A stretch of 64,000 nucleotides of DNA. It comes from Tardiphaga sp. P9-11. Lineage in GTDB: Bacteria; Pseudomonadota; Alphaproteobacteria; Rhizobiales; Xanthobacteraceae. The DNA lies in assembly GCF_008329525.1 (NCBI RefSeq), contig NZ_NPKQ01000001.1, positions 744,001 through 808,000 of the forward strand, read 5' to 3'. This document shows, in pieces, positions 26,034 through 34,517 of this stretch. The translations under genes were made by a program, and so were the position numbers. Numbering within the stretch: position 1 is the first letter of the stretch; each line of letters starts with the position of its first letter. A model generated the notes under the pieces. That model saw nothing but the letters and a program-made list of their open reading frames with translations, was not told the origin of the DNA and ran no database searches.

Positions 26034-26771
26034 TCAGGCCTTCTCGCCAGCCGGGGAGAACAAATAGCCCCCGCCGCGAATTGTACGGATCACGGCGGGC
26101 TTTGTCGGATCGGGCTCGATTTTGCGGCGGATTCGCATGATCCGCAGGTCAACCGCCCGGTCGAAAGCCTCGGCGTCGCGGGCGTTGGCCAGTTCGAGCA
26201 GCCGTTCGCGCGAGAGCACGCGTTTCGGATTGGCGGCGAATACCTTGAGCAGGCCAAATTCAGAGGCCGTGAGCGGATGTTCGTTGCCTTCGTCATCACG
26301 CAGCGCCTGCGCTTCCAGATCGAGCCATTTCGTACCGAAGCGAACGAGATGGTCCTTGTTCTCCTTCGCGGGGGCAACCTCGGCCGCTGCGCTCTTCGCC
26401 AATGTGCTCCGCCGCAAAACCGAGCGGATGCGGGCCATCAGTTCGCGCAACTCGCAAGGCTTTGCGACGTAGTCGTCAGCGCCAAGTTCGAGGCCGACGA
26501 CGCGGTCGATCGGGCTCGCGGTGGCGGTCAGCATGATCACCGGCACATTGATGCGGCTCTTGAGGTCACGGATGATCGAGAGCCCGTCCTCCTCAGGCAT
26601 GTTGAGGTCGAGCACCACGAGATCCGGCACCTTGGTCTCGATCTCGTTGCGCAGGCTCTTGCCGCCGTCGCACAGGGTCACGGCAAAGCCGTGCATCTTG
26701 AGATAGTCGCCGACCATTTCGCGGGCGGGTGCTTCGTCGTCGACGATGACGATATGCGGGCTCTGGCTCAT
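26034..26771 (-). CDS. OmpR-family response regulator
   Basis: A 245-residue regulator. The receiver domain has IVIVDDEAPARE, the predicted phospho-Asp in LVVLDLNMPEEDG, switch Thr in VIMLTATAS and Lys in YVAKPCE. A 30-residue linker and a winged helix-turn-helix DNA-binding domain follow (HPLTASEFGLLKVFAANPKR, AVDLRIMRIRRKIE, IRTIRGGGYLF). It is the DNA-binding output of the signalling operon; its start overlaps the stop of the upstream kinase gene by 4 bases. Targets are unknown. Confidence 0.9.
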   Translation of the reverse strand: MSQSPHIVIVDDEAPAREMVGDYLKMHGFAVTLCDGGKSLRNEIETKVPDLVVLDLNMPEEDGLSIIRDLKSRINVPVIMLTATASPIDRVVGLELGADDYVAKPCELRELMARIRSVLRRSTLAKSAAAEVAPAKENKDHLVRFGTKWLDLEAQALRDDEGNEHPLTASEFGLLKVFAANPKRVLSRERLLELANARDAEAFDRAVDLRIMRIRRKIEPDPTKPAVIRTIRGGGYLFSPAGEKA

Positions 26772-28522
26772 GACAGGCCCTCACTGGTGGCTGGCAGCAG
26801 GATGGTAAAGGTCGCGCCCTGGCCGGGGCCGGGGCTATGTGCATTCACCTCGCCGCCATGCATGTCGATGATGCGTTTGACGATGGACAGGCCGAGGCCC
26901 GTCGAGCTTTCGCCACCGGTCGGCTTGGCTGACAGCCTCTGGAAGCGGCCAAACAGCCGGTCGAGATCTTCCGGCGACAGGCCGGGACCTTCGTCGCTGA
27001 TGGTGATCCGCACATAATCGGCGTCGCCGGCAATCAGCAACGCGATCTTGCCGCCGATCGGACTGTATTTGATGGCGTTGCTGACGAGATTATCGATGGC
27101 TTCGCGCATCCGGTCGGCGTCGCACATCGTGAGATCGCGGTGATCTGGCGCGGAAACGGAGAGGTCCTGCTGCTTGTTCACCGCAGACGGCCGGTTCGCT
27201 TCCGCGACGTCCCGGATCAGCGTCGCCAGATCGACCGGCTCACGGCGGATGGTGATATCGAAGGCGTCCGCCATGGCGTCGGAGATCAGGTGATCGACCA
27301 TCGAGGTCAGTCGCTTGGTGGCGTCACGAATGTGATCGACCTGCGCGGAAACGTTCTCCTTCGGTGATCCCGCCGATATCAATTCGGTCAGCATCTCGGT
27401 ACGGCCGAGGATCACGCCGAGTGGATTCTTCAGGTCATGGGCGACAGTGCCCAGAATCTCGTTCTTGAAGCCGTTGGCGCGCTGCAGCCGCAGCCACTGT
27501 GCGGAAAGTCTGCGATTGGCCTGCATCAGCGCGCGGGTGCGCTGCGCCACGCGGTCTTCCAACTGCGTATTGGCCTCATGCAGTTGCTGGTACAGGATCA
27601 CGTTGTCGAAGGCGATCGACAGCCGGCTACCGAAGATCTCCACCAGCGAGCGATCGGTCTCCGATAGCTGTCGCTCCGCCTGCAGCAGCACGACAACCTC
27701 GCGGCCACTCCCGGTGCGGATGTAGAGCGCCGTCCGATGGTCGGCGAAATCATGCTTGCGGCGCTTGAAGGCTTCTTCAACCATCTGGCGCAGGTCCGGA
27801 TCAAGCGAATGCGTGGTGGCGGTGCCCATGAAGCGGCTGTAGCAGCCTGATCCCGCGAGGACGGCATAGTCGTCGCCGACAATGCCGCCGTCTCGCAGCA
27901 CCAGAATGCCCGCGCAATCGACATTCAGCAGCGAGGCGATCTGCGTCAAAACGCCCTCGGCAAGCCGCTGCATCGATTTGAAATCGTAGAGCGTCGAGGC
28001 CGCATCGATGATGATTTCGAGGCCGCGCCGTGTCTGCACCATGCGCTCAAGCTGCTGGTAGCTGCGCAGCGCCGCTGTCAGCGAGGTGAACAGCTTGTCG
28101 GCGGTCAGTTCCGTCTTCGCCTTGTAGTCGTTGATGTCGTAGTCGACGATGACGCGGCGCTCCGGCGCCTGGCCGGGCTGGCCGGTGCGCAGGATGATAC
28201 GAACGGTTTCGTTGTGCAGTTCATTGCGGATGAACTCGACCAGTTCGAGGCCGGCCGCGTCGGTCTCCATGATGACGTCGAGCAGTACGGCTGCGATATC
28301 CGGATGCGCGCGCATCAGGGCCTGGCCTTCCGCGGCAGAATAGGCCGACAGGATTTCCAGGGACTGGCCGTTCAGCGTGTAATCGCTCAAGGCAAAACGC
28401 GTGCCCTCATGCACGGCCTGGTCATCGTCGATGACCGCGATCTTCCATTTTCGGTTATTGGATTCTTCCGGGACATCACCGGAGTCTTCAATCAGGTAGA
28501 GGACATCGTCCTGGTCGGCCAT
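26768..28522 (-). CDS. Receiver-DUF3369-GAF-type histidine kinase
   Basis: A 584-residue soluble protein. An N-terminal receiver (about 26-150, with LLDVIMETD) is followed by a DUF3369/GAF-like sensor region (about 165-330), a coiled coil (VAQRTRALMQANRRLSAQW), a HisKA domain with TVAHDLKNPLGVILG, and HATPase_c (DNLVSNAIKYSP, SDEGPGLSPEDL, STGLGLSIVKRI). The receiver may take phosphate from the upstream membrane kinase, giving a relay to the OmpR regulator. It overlaps the upstream kinase by 31 bases and the downstream regulator by 4, strong evidence for co-translation. Confidence 0.85.
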   Translation of the reverse strand: MADQDDVLYLIEDSGDVPEESNNRKWKIAVIDDDQAVHEGTRFALSDYTLNGQSLEILSAYSAAEGQALMRAHPDIAAVLLDVIMETDAAGLELVEFIRNELHNETVRIILRTGQPGQAPERRVIVDYDINDYKAKTELTADKLFTSLTAALRSYQQLERMVQTRRGLEIIIDAASTLYDFKSMQRLAEGVLTQIASLLNVDCAGILVLRDGGIVGDDYAVLAGSGCYSRFMGTATTHSLDPDLRQMVEEAFKRRKHDFADHRTALYIRTGSGREVVVLLQAERQLSETDRSLVEIFGSRLSIAFDNVILYQQLHEANTQLEDRVAQRTRALMQANRRLSAQWLRLQRANGFKNEILGTVAHDLKNPLGVILGRTEMLTELISAGSPKENVSAQVDHIRDATKRLTSMVDHLISDAMADAFDITIRREPVDLATLIRDVAEANRPSAVNKQQDLSVSAPDHRDLTMCDADRMREAIDNLVSNAIKYSPIGGKIALLIAGDADYVRITISDEGPGLSPEDLDRLFGRFQRLSAKPTGGESSTGLGLSIVKRIIDMHGGEVNAHSPGPGQGATFTILLPATSEGLS

Positions 28523-30564
28523 TGCGTCGTCCCGTCAAATGATCCGGCGGCGCCAGTGGCGGCCCGCGGCATGATAATGCGAAATGTCGTGCCTTGTCCC
28601 GATCTTGACTCCAGCATCATCCGGCCACCCAGCTGTTGGGTCACCAGATTATAGACGATATGGAGGCCAAGGCCGGTGCCGCCCTCGTTGCGGCGCGTGG
28701 TGAAAAACGGATCGAACGCCTGTCGCTGGACGTCCGGGCTCATGCCGGCGCCATTGTCGGAAAAGCTGATCTCGATATCGTCGGTGCCGCGTGGCTTCGC
28801 CGTGATGGAAATGGCGCCGGGTTTGCCGTCTGGGAATGCGTGATTGGCCGCATTCAGGAACAGGTTGGTCAGGATCTGGCCGTAGGAACCGGGATAGCCG
28901 TCGATCATAAGCCCGTCCGGTACATCCACCGTCAGCGTGATCGGAGCCTTCTTCAGGACGGGGCGTAGGCTGGCGATGATCTGATCGGTGGCCTCGGAGA
29001 GGCTGAATTGCCGTCGCTCGGCATGGGAACGATCGACGGCGACCTGCTTGAAGGATTGAATGAGTTCGCCGGCGCGATGCAGGTTGGCGACCAGTTGCTG
29101 CGCCGCATCGCGTGACGTTTTGACGAATTCCTCGAGCTGCGAGCGTCGCAGCGGGGCATTGGAGCGCAGTTCGGCTTCGAATATCTCCGAGCGCCGCGCA
29201 AAGCTCGATGCCACGGTCAGGCTGATGCCGATCGGATTGTTGACCTCATGGGCGACCCCCGCGACCAGACCACCGAGGGCGGCCAACCGTTCGGCGTCGA
29301 TCAAATTCTGCTGTGCGGCATTCAGTTCAAGCAGGGCGCTCTCGGCCTTCTCCTTCGATGCGCGCAGCTCGTTCTCGGCTTCGCGCTTGGCGACGGCGTT
29401 CTCGCGGAACACTTCGACGGCGCGGGCCATGGCGCCGACTTCGTCCTTGGCGGCTGTCCCTTGCACCTTGCGATCATAGTCGCCCGAGGTGATCGCGCGC
29501 ATCGAGGCCATGATCTGCTGCAGCGGCAGGCGGATGCTCAGCGCGATGATGATGCCAGCCGTAATGATCAGCCCGAGAAAGGCCGCGGCGATGACCATCA
29601 CGTTACGCGAGATCGCCGTCAGCGTACGGTCGAAGGTGGCCTGCGCAGACTGTTCGCGCTGCCGCATCTTGACGGACAGGCCGTCGATCGCCGCGATAGT
29701 ATCGGCCTGGCTGGCGTCGATCGAATTGCGCAGCAGGTCCGTGCGGCCGGAGAGCTGCTCGGATAGTTTCGCGAGTCCCTGACGCAATGCAACTGCGCGA
29801 CCCTTGAGCCGCTGCAATGCAATACGCTGCAGGTCGTTGTCGGCGAGATCGGTCATGACCGGAATGGTGCGCTCGATCGTCTCGGTGTTGCGCCGCGCCT
29901 CCTCGGCCGAGGCCGAGGCCAGCGACAGATAATAGGCGTTGGCGGCCACCAGCATTGCCGTAAATGCCTCACGCGACTTGCCGAGTGCGGGCCAGATCAA
30001 CGCGTCGCGCTGGCCGGTGGCGCCTTCGATGATCGAATACAGGCCCGCCATGTCCTTGGCAGGCCCGAGCACCTGGTCCTCATAGGTCTTGGTGATGGTG
30101 GTCTGCAGCGTCCGTAACTCGCCGAAGCCGCTGAGGAAGCGCTCGGTGACACGCTCGAGCTCGGCAACGGAGCCGGACAACATCGGATCGGTCGAGGCGC
30201 GGGTGTTCAATGTGCCGAGTACAGCCTCGCGCAGTAGCAAGATCTCAGCGAACAGTTCGGGGCTGGGCTGATTGATATAGCGATGGATCAGATTCTGCAG
30301 CCGGCCGGTTTCGCTTTCGAGCAAGGCGAGCACCTGATCGGATTGTCGAACCTGGCGCACGTCGTCCCAAGCGGAGGACAGCACCCGCGAGCCGCTCCAG
30401 ATCAACCCGGCCAGGACGAGGACGACCGCCGAATTCAGCGCCGCGATCGACAGGATGCGCCAGCGGATCGGAATCGCACGGACAGCCGCAACGATGCCGG
30501 TCCGGCCTCGCGCCGCCAGTTCATCCTGTCCGTCAGAAACTCCGTTGTGCGGGCTCGTCACCAC
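28492..30564 (-). CDS. Membrane-bound sensor histidine kinase with HAMP domain
   Basis: A 690-residue kinase. TM1 (about 36-58) and TM2 (about 318-342) enclose a roughly 260-residue all-helical periplasmic sensor. A HAMP domain (LPLQQIMASMRAITSGDYDR), coiled coil, HisKA with VAGVAHEVNNPIGISLT, and HATPase_c (NLFLNAANHAFPDG, SDNGAGMSPDVQ, GTGLGLHIVYNL) follow. The ligand is unknown; the helical sensor resembles those for small molecules or membrane stress. First gene of a three-gene operon with the receiver-kinase and OmpR regulator. Confidence 0.87.
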   Translation of the reverse strand: MVTSPHNGVSDGQDELAARGRTGIVAAVRAIPIRWRILSIAALNSAVVLVLAGLIWSGSRVLSSAWDDVRQVRQSDQVLALLESETGRLQNLIHRYINQPSPELFAEILLLREAVLGTLNTRASTDPMLSGSVAELERVTERFLSGFGELRTLQTTITKTYEDQVLGPAKDMAGLYSIIEGATGQRDALIWPALGKSREAFTAMLVAANAYYLSLASASAEEARRNTETIERTIPVMTDLADNDLQRIALQRLKGRAVALRQGLAKLSEQLSGRTDLLRNSIDASQADTIAAIDGLSVKMRQREQSAQATFDRTLTAISRNVMVIAAAFLGLIITAGIIIALSIRLPLQQIMASMRAITSGDYDRKVQGTAAKDEVGAMARAVEVFRENAVAKREAENELRASKEKAESALLELNAAQQNLIDAERLAALGGLVAGVAHEVNNPIGISLTVASSFARRSEIFEAELRSNAPLRRSQLEEFVKTSRDAAQQLVANLHRAGELIQSFKQVAVDRSHAERRQFSLSEATDQIIASLRPVLKKAPITLTVDVPDGLMIDGYPGSYGQILTNLFLNAANHAFPDGKPGAISITAKPRGTDDIEISFSDNGAGMSPDVQRQAFDPFFTTRRNEGGTGLGLHIVYNLVTQQLGGRMMLESRSGQGTTFRIIMPRAATGAAGSFDGTTQWPTRTMSST

Positions 30565-30934
30565 AGGTGTGTCATTTCGCCTTGCGAAAGGTTCAATCGG
30601 TGAGACAGCCGTGCGTCACAACCCGGCAACTCGATTTTTATAGTCTGAAAGAGTTTCGTTGAGGTTGCGAGACAGTTCAATGTAGCAAATAGAGGTGTAG
30701 CTGGCTATTGGTCTGCAACAGCTGGTTGAATTGTGGCCGGTCCGATTGAACCGACCTTCGCGCAGACGCAACAGAGTGCTGTGGCAAACAGCGTCCGGTG
30801 CACGCCGCTGCGCGGGGCTATTTCAATCAAAACGATAGTGGAATCATTATTTTATTGGGTGGAGCGTTGTGCCTCCCAATAAGATTGATCGCACGGCAGG
30901 CGGGCAGCTGGCGGCATTGTAAGGGCAGGATGAG
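30565..30934. other. Intergenic region between signalling operon and UgpB-like gene
   Basis: The 370 bases hold the divergent promoters of the kinase operon and the binding-protein gene. The only structure seen is an inverted repeat TTATTGGG (30852-30859) / CCCAATAA (30875-30882), 53 bases before the ugpB-like start, in an AT-richer stretch. No Pho box or other known operator was recognised and no small ORF is convincing. Confidence 0.4.
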
Positions 30935-32257
30935 ATGAAGTTGAAGGCGGCGCTCGGATATCTCGCGCTTGTGGTGACGGTCAGCCAGATGGCGACGCCC
31001 GCCCGCGCGACCGACATCCAGTGGTGGCACGCGATGTCCGGAGAGCTCGGCCGGCACGTCGAAAAGCTGGCCGCGGACTTCAACGCCACGCAGACAGGTT
31101 ACCGCATCGTTCCTGTCTACAAGGGCAACTATACCGAGACCGTCACCGCGGCGATCTTTGCCTTCCGGTCGCGCAGCCAGCCGGCCATCGTCCAGGTCAA
31201 TGAAATTGCGACGGCCACCATGATGGCAGCGAAAGGTGCGACCTATCCCGTTTATGAGCTGATGCGCGATCAGGCGGAGGCGTTCAATCCGTCGGCCTAT
31301 CTGCCAGCCATTACGGGTTACTACACCGACATGGCCGGCAACATGCTGTCCTTCCCGTTCAATGCGTCGACGCCGATTCTTTACTACAACAAGGATCTGT
31401 TCCGGGCCGCCGGGCTCAATCCGGACGAGCCGCCGCGGACCTGGCCCGAACTCGGCGCCGCTGCCAAGCGATTGCGGACGGCAGGCGCAGTTTGCGGTTT
31501 CACGACCGCGTGGCCGTCATGGATCAATGTCGAGAATTTTTCGGCATTCCACAACATTCCGGTGGCCACCAAATCCAACGGCCTTGGTGGATTGGACGCG
31601 GTGCTCACCTTCAACAATCCGCTGATGGTGCGACATATTACGCAACTCGCCGAATGGCAGAAGACCAAGGTTTTTGACTACAGCGGCCGCGCGACAGCGG
31701 CTGAGCCACGCTTTCAGAAGAGCGAATGCGGGATTTTCCTGGGCTCGTCGGGGACCCGCGCCGACATTCTCGCCAATGCGAAATTCGAGGTCGGCTACGG
31801 CATGATGCCGTATTGGCCGGACGTCACGGCAGCGCCGCAGAATTCGATCATCGGCGGTGCCACGCTCTGGGTGCTGCGCGATCGTCCGCGCGAAGAATAC
31901 AAGGGCGTCGCGAAGTTCTTCGCGTTTCTCTCGCAGCCCGAGGTGCAGGCGGCCTGGCATCAGAAAACGGGCTATCTGCCGATCACGCGCGCGGCCTATG
32001 AACTCACGCGCCAGCAGGGCTTTTACGACCGCAACCCCGGTACGGTGAAATCCATCGAGCAGATTACGCTCAAAGCGCCGACGGAAAATTCGAAGGGATT
32101 GCGCCTCGGCTCGTTCACGCTGATCCGTGACGCCATCGAGGATGAGTTGGAACAGGCCTTCAGCGGCAAGAAGCCAGCGCAGGAGGCCCTCGACGCTGCA
32201 GCAGAGCGTGGCAACAAATTGCTGCGCCAGTTCGAGCGCGCCAATCCCGTGCAGTGA
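30935..32257 (+). CDS. UgpB-like ABC transporter substrate-binding protein
   Basis: A 440-residue periplasmic binding protein of the type 1 extracellular solute-binding family. The signal peptide ends at PARAT. The mature start DIQWWHAMSGELGRHVEKLA and VPVYKGNYTETVTAAIFAFR are near-diagnostic for sn-glycerol-3-phosphate (UgpB) proteins; MLSFPFNASTPILYYNKDLF and FLGSSGTRADI follow. It should deliver glycerol-3-phosphate or a glycerophosphodiester to a UgpAEC permease, none of which is adjacent. It is therefore an orphan receptor or part of a split locus. Confidence 0.85.
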   Translation: MKLKAALGYLALVVTVSQMATPARATDIQWWHAMSGELGRHVEKLAADFNATQTGYRIVPVYKGNYTETVTAAIFAFRSRSQPAIVQVNEIATATMMAAKGATYPVYELMRDQAEAFNPSAYLPAITGYYTDMAGNMLSFPFNASTPILYYNKDLFRAAGLNPDEPPRTWPELGAAAKRLRTAGAVCGFTTAWPSWINVENFSAFHNIPVATKSNGLGGLDAVLTFNNPLMVRHITQLAEWQKTKVFDYSGRATAAEPRFQKSECGIFLGSSGTRADILANAKFEVGYGMMPYWPDVTAAPQNSIIGGATLWVLRDRPREEYKGVAKFFAFLSQPEVQAAWHQKTGYLPITRAAYELTRQQGFYDRNPGTVKSIEQITLKAPTENSKGLRLGSFTLIRDAIEDELEQAFSGKKPAQEALDAAAERGNKLLRQFERANPVQ

Positions 32258-32280
32258 TATCAGTCGGGTAGCGGCGCATC

Positions 32281-32311
32281 ATGATCTTCGTTAGTCGTTA
32301 ACGAAGATCAT
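32281..32311. terminator. Perfect 13-bp stem-loop overlapping the tonB 3' end
   Basis: ATGATCTTCGTTA (32281-32293) and TAACGAAGATCAT (32299-32311) pair perfectly around a 5-base loop. The right arm contains the tonB stop codon and its last codons. It lies between converging genes and may end both transcripts, although no T tract follows on either strand. Confidence 0.55.
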
Positions 32312-33149
32312 ACCTCAAGGGAACATTGAACGCCTCCGTGGCGCCGGTCTTCTCGGGCGGAAATGCCGGGAATGGCTGTGCGCGACGAACCATGGCGAGC
32401 GTTTCGGCATCGAGCGCTTGATTTCCTGAGGATCCCAGCAGGCGAGAAGACAGCACGCGACCGCCGCGATCGAGTGTAAAGGCGATCCTGACGACTGCCG
32501 TGCCTGACTGACCGGTGCGGGCACTCTCGGGAAATTGCTTGAAGCGTTGCAAGTGTGATTGAACGAGCTGATTGTAAGACGCAGACGCTGCCCTGGAGGC
32601 ACCGGCCGTTGCAGCCGATGCTGCCGGCGCAATGCGTTCCGCGCGCGGTGCTGCGGTGGTCTGCGGCGCTGCCGGCGTATCGTTGGGCTTCTTCTTGACC
32701 TCGACGCGGATCGGCTTCGGTTTGGGCTTTTCCGGCACCGGCTTTGGCGGATCGGGAATGATCTTGGCGGGCTCGGGCGGGGGAGGCGTCGGCTCGGTTT
32801 TCTGCTCGGGCGGCGCTTCGACGACCGGCTTCTCCATCAGCGGCGTCGGCGGGATCTGTTCTTCCACCTGCTTCTGCTGAACCGGTTCGGGCGGCGGCTC
32901 GGACGGTGCGTCCGACTGCTGCATCTCGGGACCGGGCGCGATATCCAGCGGCTGCGTTTCAGGTGCAGCGGTGGCGGGCGCCATGTCGATCATGATGGCG
33001 GGCATCGTAACGCCCGGAGGACTTGGTTGATGGTACCACCAGATGCCTGCGGCGATCAGGCCGGCATGGATCGCGACGATCGCTATCGCCGACCCGGTCC
33101 AGCGAAGACCGACGCTGTCGGTCGGCGCATGTAGCGCAAAGACGTTCAT
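32298..33149 (-). CDS. tonB: TonB energy-transducing protein
   Basis: A 283-residue inner-membrane-anchored protein. The N-terminal helix (AIAIVAIHAGLIAAGIWWYH, with the conserved His) anchors it. A long Pro/Glu and Pro/Lys-rich periplasm-spanning region (about 60-165) follows, then a C-terminal TonB domain (LQRFKQFPESARTGQSGTAV, ALDAETLAMVRRAQPFPAFP). It transmits proton-motive energy from ExbB-ExbD to outer-membrane receptors. It overlaps exbD by 4 bases and shares an operon with a receptor gene. Confidence 0.92.
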   Translation of the reverse strand: MNVFALHAPTDSVGLRWTGSAIAIVAIHAGLIAAGIWWYHQPSPPGVTMPAIMIDMAPATAAPETQPLDIAPGPEMQQSDAPSEPPPEPVQQKQVEEQIPPTPLMEKPVVEAPPEQKTEPTPPPPEPAKIIPDPPKPVPEKPKPKPIRVEVKKKPNDTPAAPQTTAAPRAERIAPAASAATAGASRAASASYNQLVQSHLQRFKQFPESARTGQSGTAVVRIAFTLDRGGRVLSSRLLGSSGNQALDAETLAMVRRAQPFPAFPPEKTGATEAFNVPLRYDLR

Positions 33150-33583
33150 GGCGTGGAGGTTCGTCCGTCGAGGCCGACCAGTGCGATCTTGAGATAGCCT
33201 GCGTTGCGCAGCAGGTTCATCACTTCCATCAGATCGCCATAGCTCACGACCTTGTCCGCGCGCAGGAAGATGCGCTCGTCCTTGTTGTTCTTGGTCGCAG
33301 CATCCAGCGTGCCGCTCAGCGTATCGCGCGGGACGATGTCTTCGCCGACGGCGATCGTCAGGTCAGGCTTGACGGTGACGAAGACCGGCTTGTCGGGGCG
33401 CGGCTGCGGTTCTACGGCGCTTGCAGGTAAATCGACGCCGAGGTCGACCGTCGCCAGCGGTGCTGCCACCATGAAGATGATCAGCAAAACCAGCATCACG
33501 TCGATGAAAGGCGTCACATTGATTTCGTGATTGACCTCGAGGTCATCACCGCCGCTTGAGCGTCCACCAAGTCTCGTAGCCAT
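33146..33583 (-). CDS. exbD: ExbD biopolymer transport protein
   Basis: A 145-residue protein with a cytoplasmic tail, a single helix (INVTPFIDVMLVLLIIFMVA) carrying the essential membrane Asp, and a periplasmic domain (YGDLMEVMNLLRNAGYLKIA). It forms the proton channel with ExbB. The gene lies 3 bases after exbB and overlaps tonB by 4 bases. Confidence 0.93.
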   Translation of the reverse strand: MATRLGGRSSGGDDLEVNHEINVTPFIDVMLVLLIIFMVAAPLATVDLGVDLPASAVEPQPRPDKPVFVTVKPDLTIAVGEDIVPRDTLSGTLDAATKNNKDERIFLRADKVVSYGDLMEVMNLLRNAGYLKIALVGLDGRTSTP

Positions 33584-33586
33584 GAT

Positions 33587-34387
33587 CTATTCCGCCGCGC
33601 GCGAGATCGGCATGCCGCGACGGCCATGATCGCGGCTGATCAGCAGCATGACTTGCGCCGAGGCGTCGCCGAGTAGTGCACGATAGGTCGTGATGTTGCG
33701 AACGAGCTGGTTGTAGATCACCACGGCCGGAATGGCTGCGACGAGACCAAGTGCTGTCGCGAGCAACGCTTCGGCGATGCCGGGCGCGACGACCGCAAGG
33801 TTGGTGGTCTTGGTTTCCGAAATGCCGATGAAGGCGTTCATGATGCCCCAGACGGTTCCGAACAGGCCGACGAAGGGCGCAGTCGCACCGATCGTCGCGA
33901 CGACGCCGATGCCGCGGGAAATCCGGCGCGACATTGCCTGTTCGACGCGCTCAAGACGCAGTGCGATGCGCTCCTTGAAGCCGTCATCGAACAGTCCATG
34001 GGAGAGGGCAGTCTCGCGCACTGCCGAATGAATGAGCTGGGCCACGGGATCGCGGGCATCAGCGCTGTCGCGCTCGACCTGGGACAGCGTCGTGTCGCTT
34101 TCCAGTATGTCGAGTCGCCGCTTGGCGGACCGCGTTTCGCGACCGAGTTCGATAGTCTTTGCGAGCCAGACCGTCCAGGTCACCAGCGAGGCGATGGCAA
34201 GACCGATCATGACAGCCTTCACCACGATGTCGGCATTCATGAACATGCCCCATGGGGACAGATTATGTGGCAGCAAATTGTGTGGCAGCAAGGCTTCCGC
34301 GGTTGCAGCCATGGCAGCATGGGGAACCACGACAGTGCCGGAAACCGCGACGAAAACAGCAGTGAGGGGGGATCGGTGCGTTGTCAT
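33587..34387 (-). CDS. exbB: ExbB/TolQ-type proton channel protein
   Basis: A 266-residue membrane protein. An N-terminal signal-like helix is followed by three membrane segments, the last two being VVATIGATAPFVGLFGTVWG and AEALLATALGLVAAIPAVVI, the MotA/TolQ/ExbB signature. The extended periplasmic N-terminus is typical of alphaproteobacterial ExbB and here holds a local duplication (LLPHN twice, from a 15-base tandem repeat near 34264-34293). The start at 34387 was preferred over 34450. Function: torque/proton channel unit energising TonB. Confidence 0.9.
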   Translation of the reverse strand: MTTHRSPLTAVFVAVSGTVVVPHAAMAATAEALLPHNLLPHNLSPWGMFMNADIVVKAVMIGLAIASLVTWTVWLAKTIELGRETRSAKRRLDILESDTTLSQVERDSADARDPVAQLIHSAVRETALSHGLFDDGFKERIALRLERVEQAMSRRISRGIGVVATIGATAPFVGLFGTVWGIMNAFIGISETKTTNLAVVAPGIAEALLATALGLVAAIPAVVIYNQLVRNITTYRALLGDASAQVMLLISRDHGRRGMPISRAAE

Positions 34388-34460
34388 AGAGGCTGCATTC
34401 CGTCGGTGGAAGTTTGCATTGTGGGGTGCTGACCCAGAATAGCTTCGCATGTGAACGATG

Positions 34461-34478
34461 TCGCCCTCCGGGGGGCGA
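34461..34478. promoter_or_regulatory. Small GC-rich stem-loop between receptor and exbB
   Basis: TCGCCC (34461-34466) and GGGCGA (34473-34478) form a 6-bp stem in the 130-base gap between the receptor stop and the exbB start. It could lower read-through and set the receptor to ExbB ratio; the evidence is only structural. Confidence 0.35.
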
Positions 34479-34517
34479 GTTGAGGCCTAAACTGGAGCGA
34501 TTCCAAGGTCATTGGGC

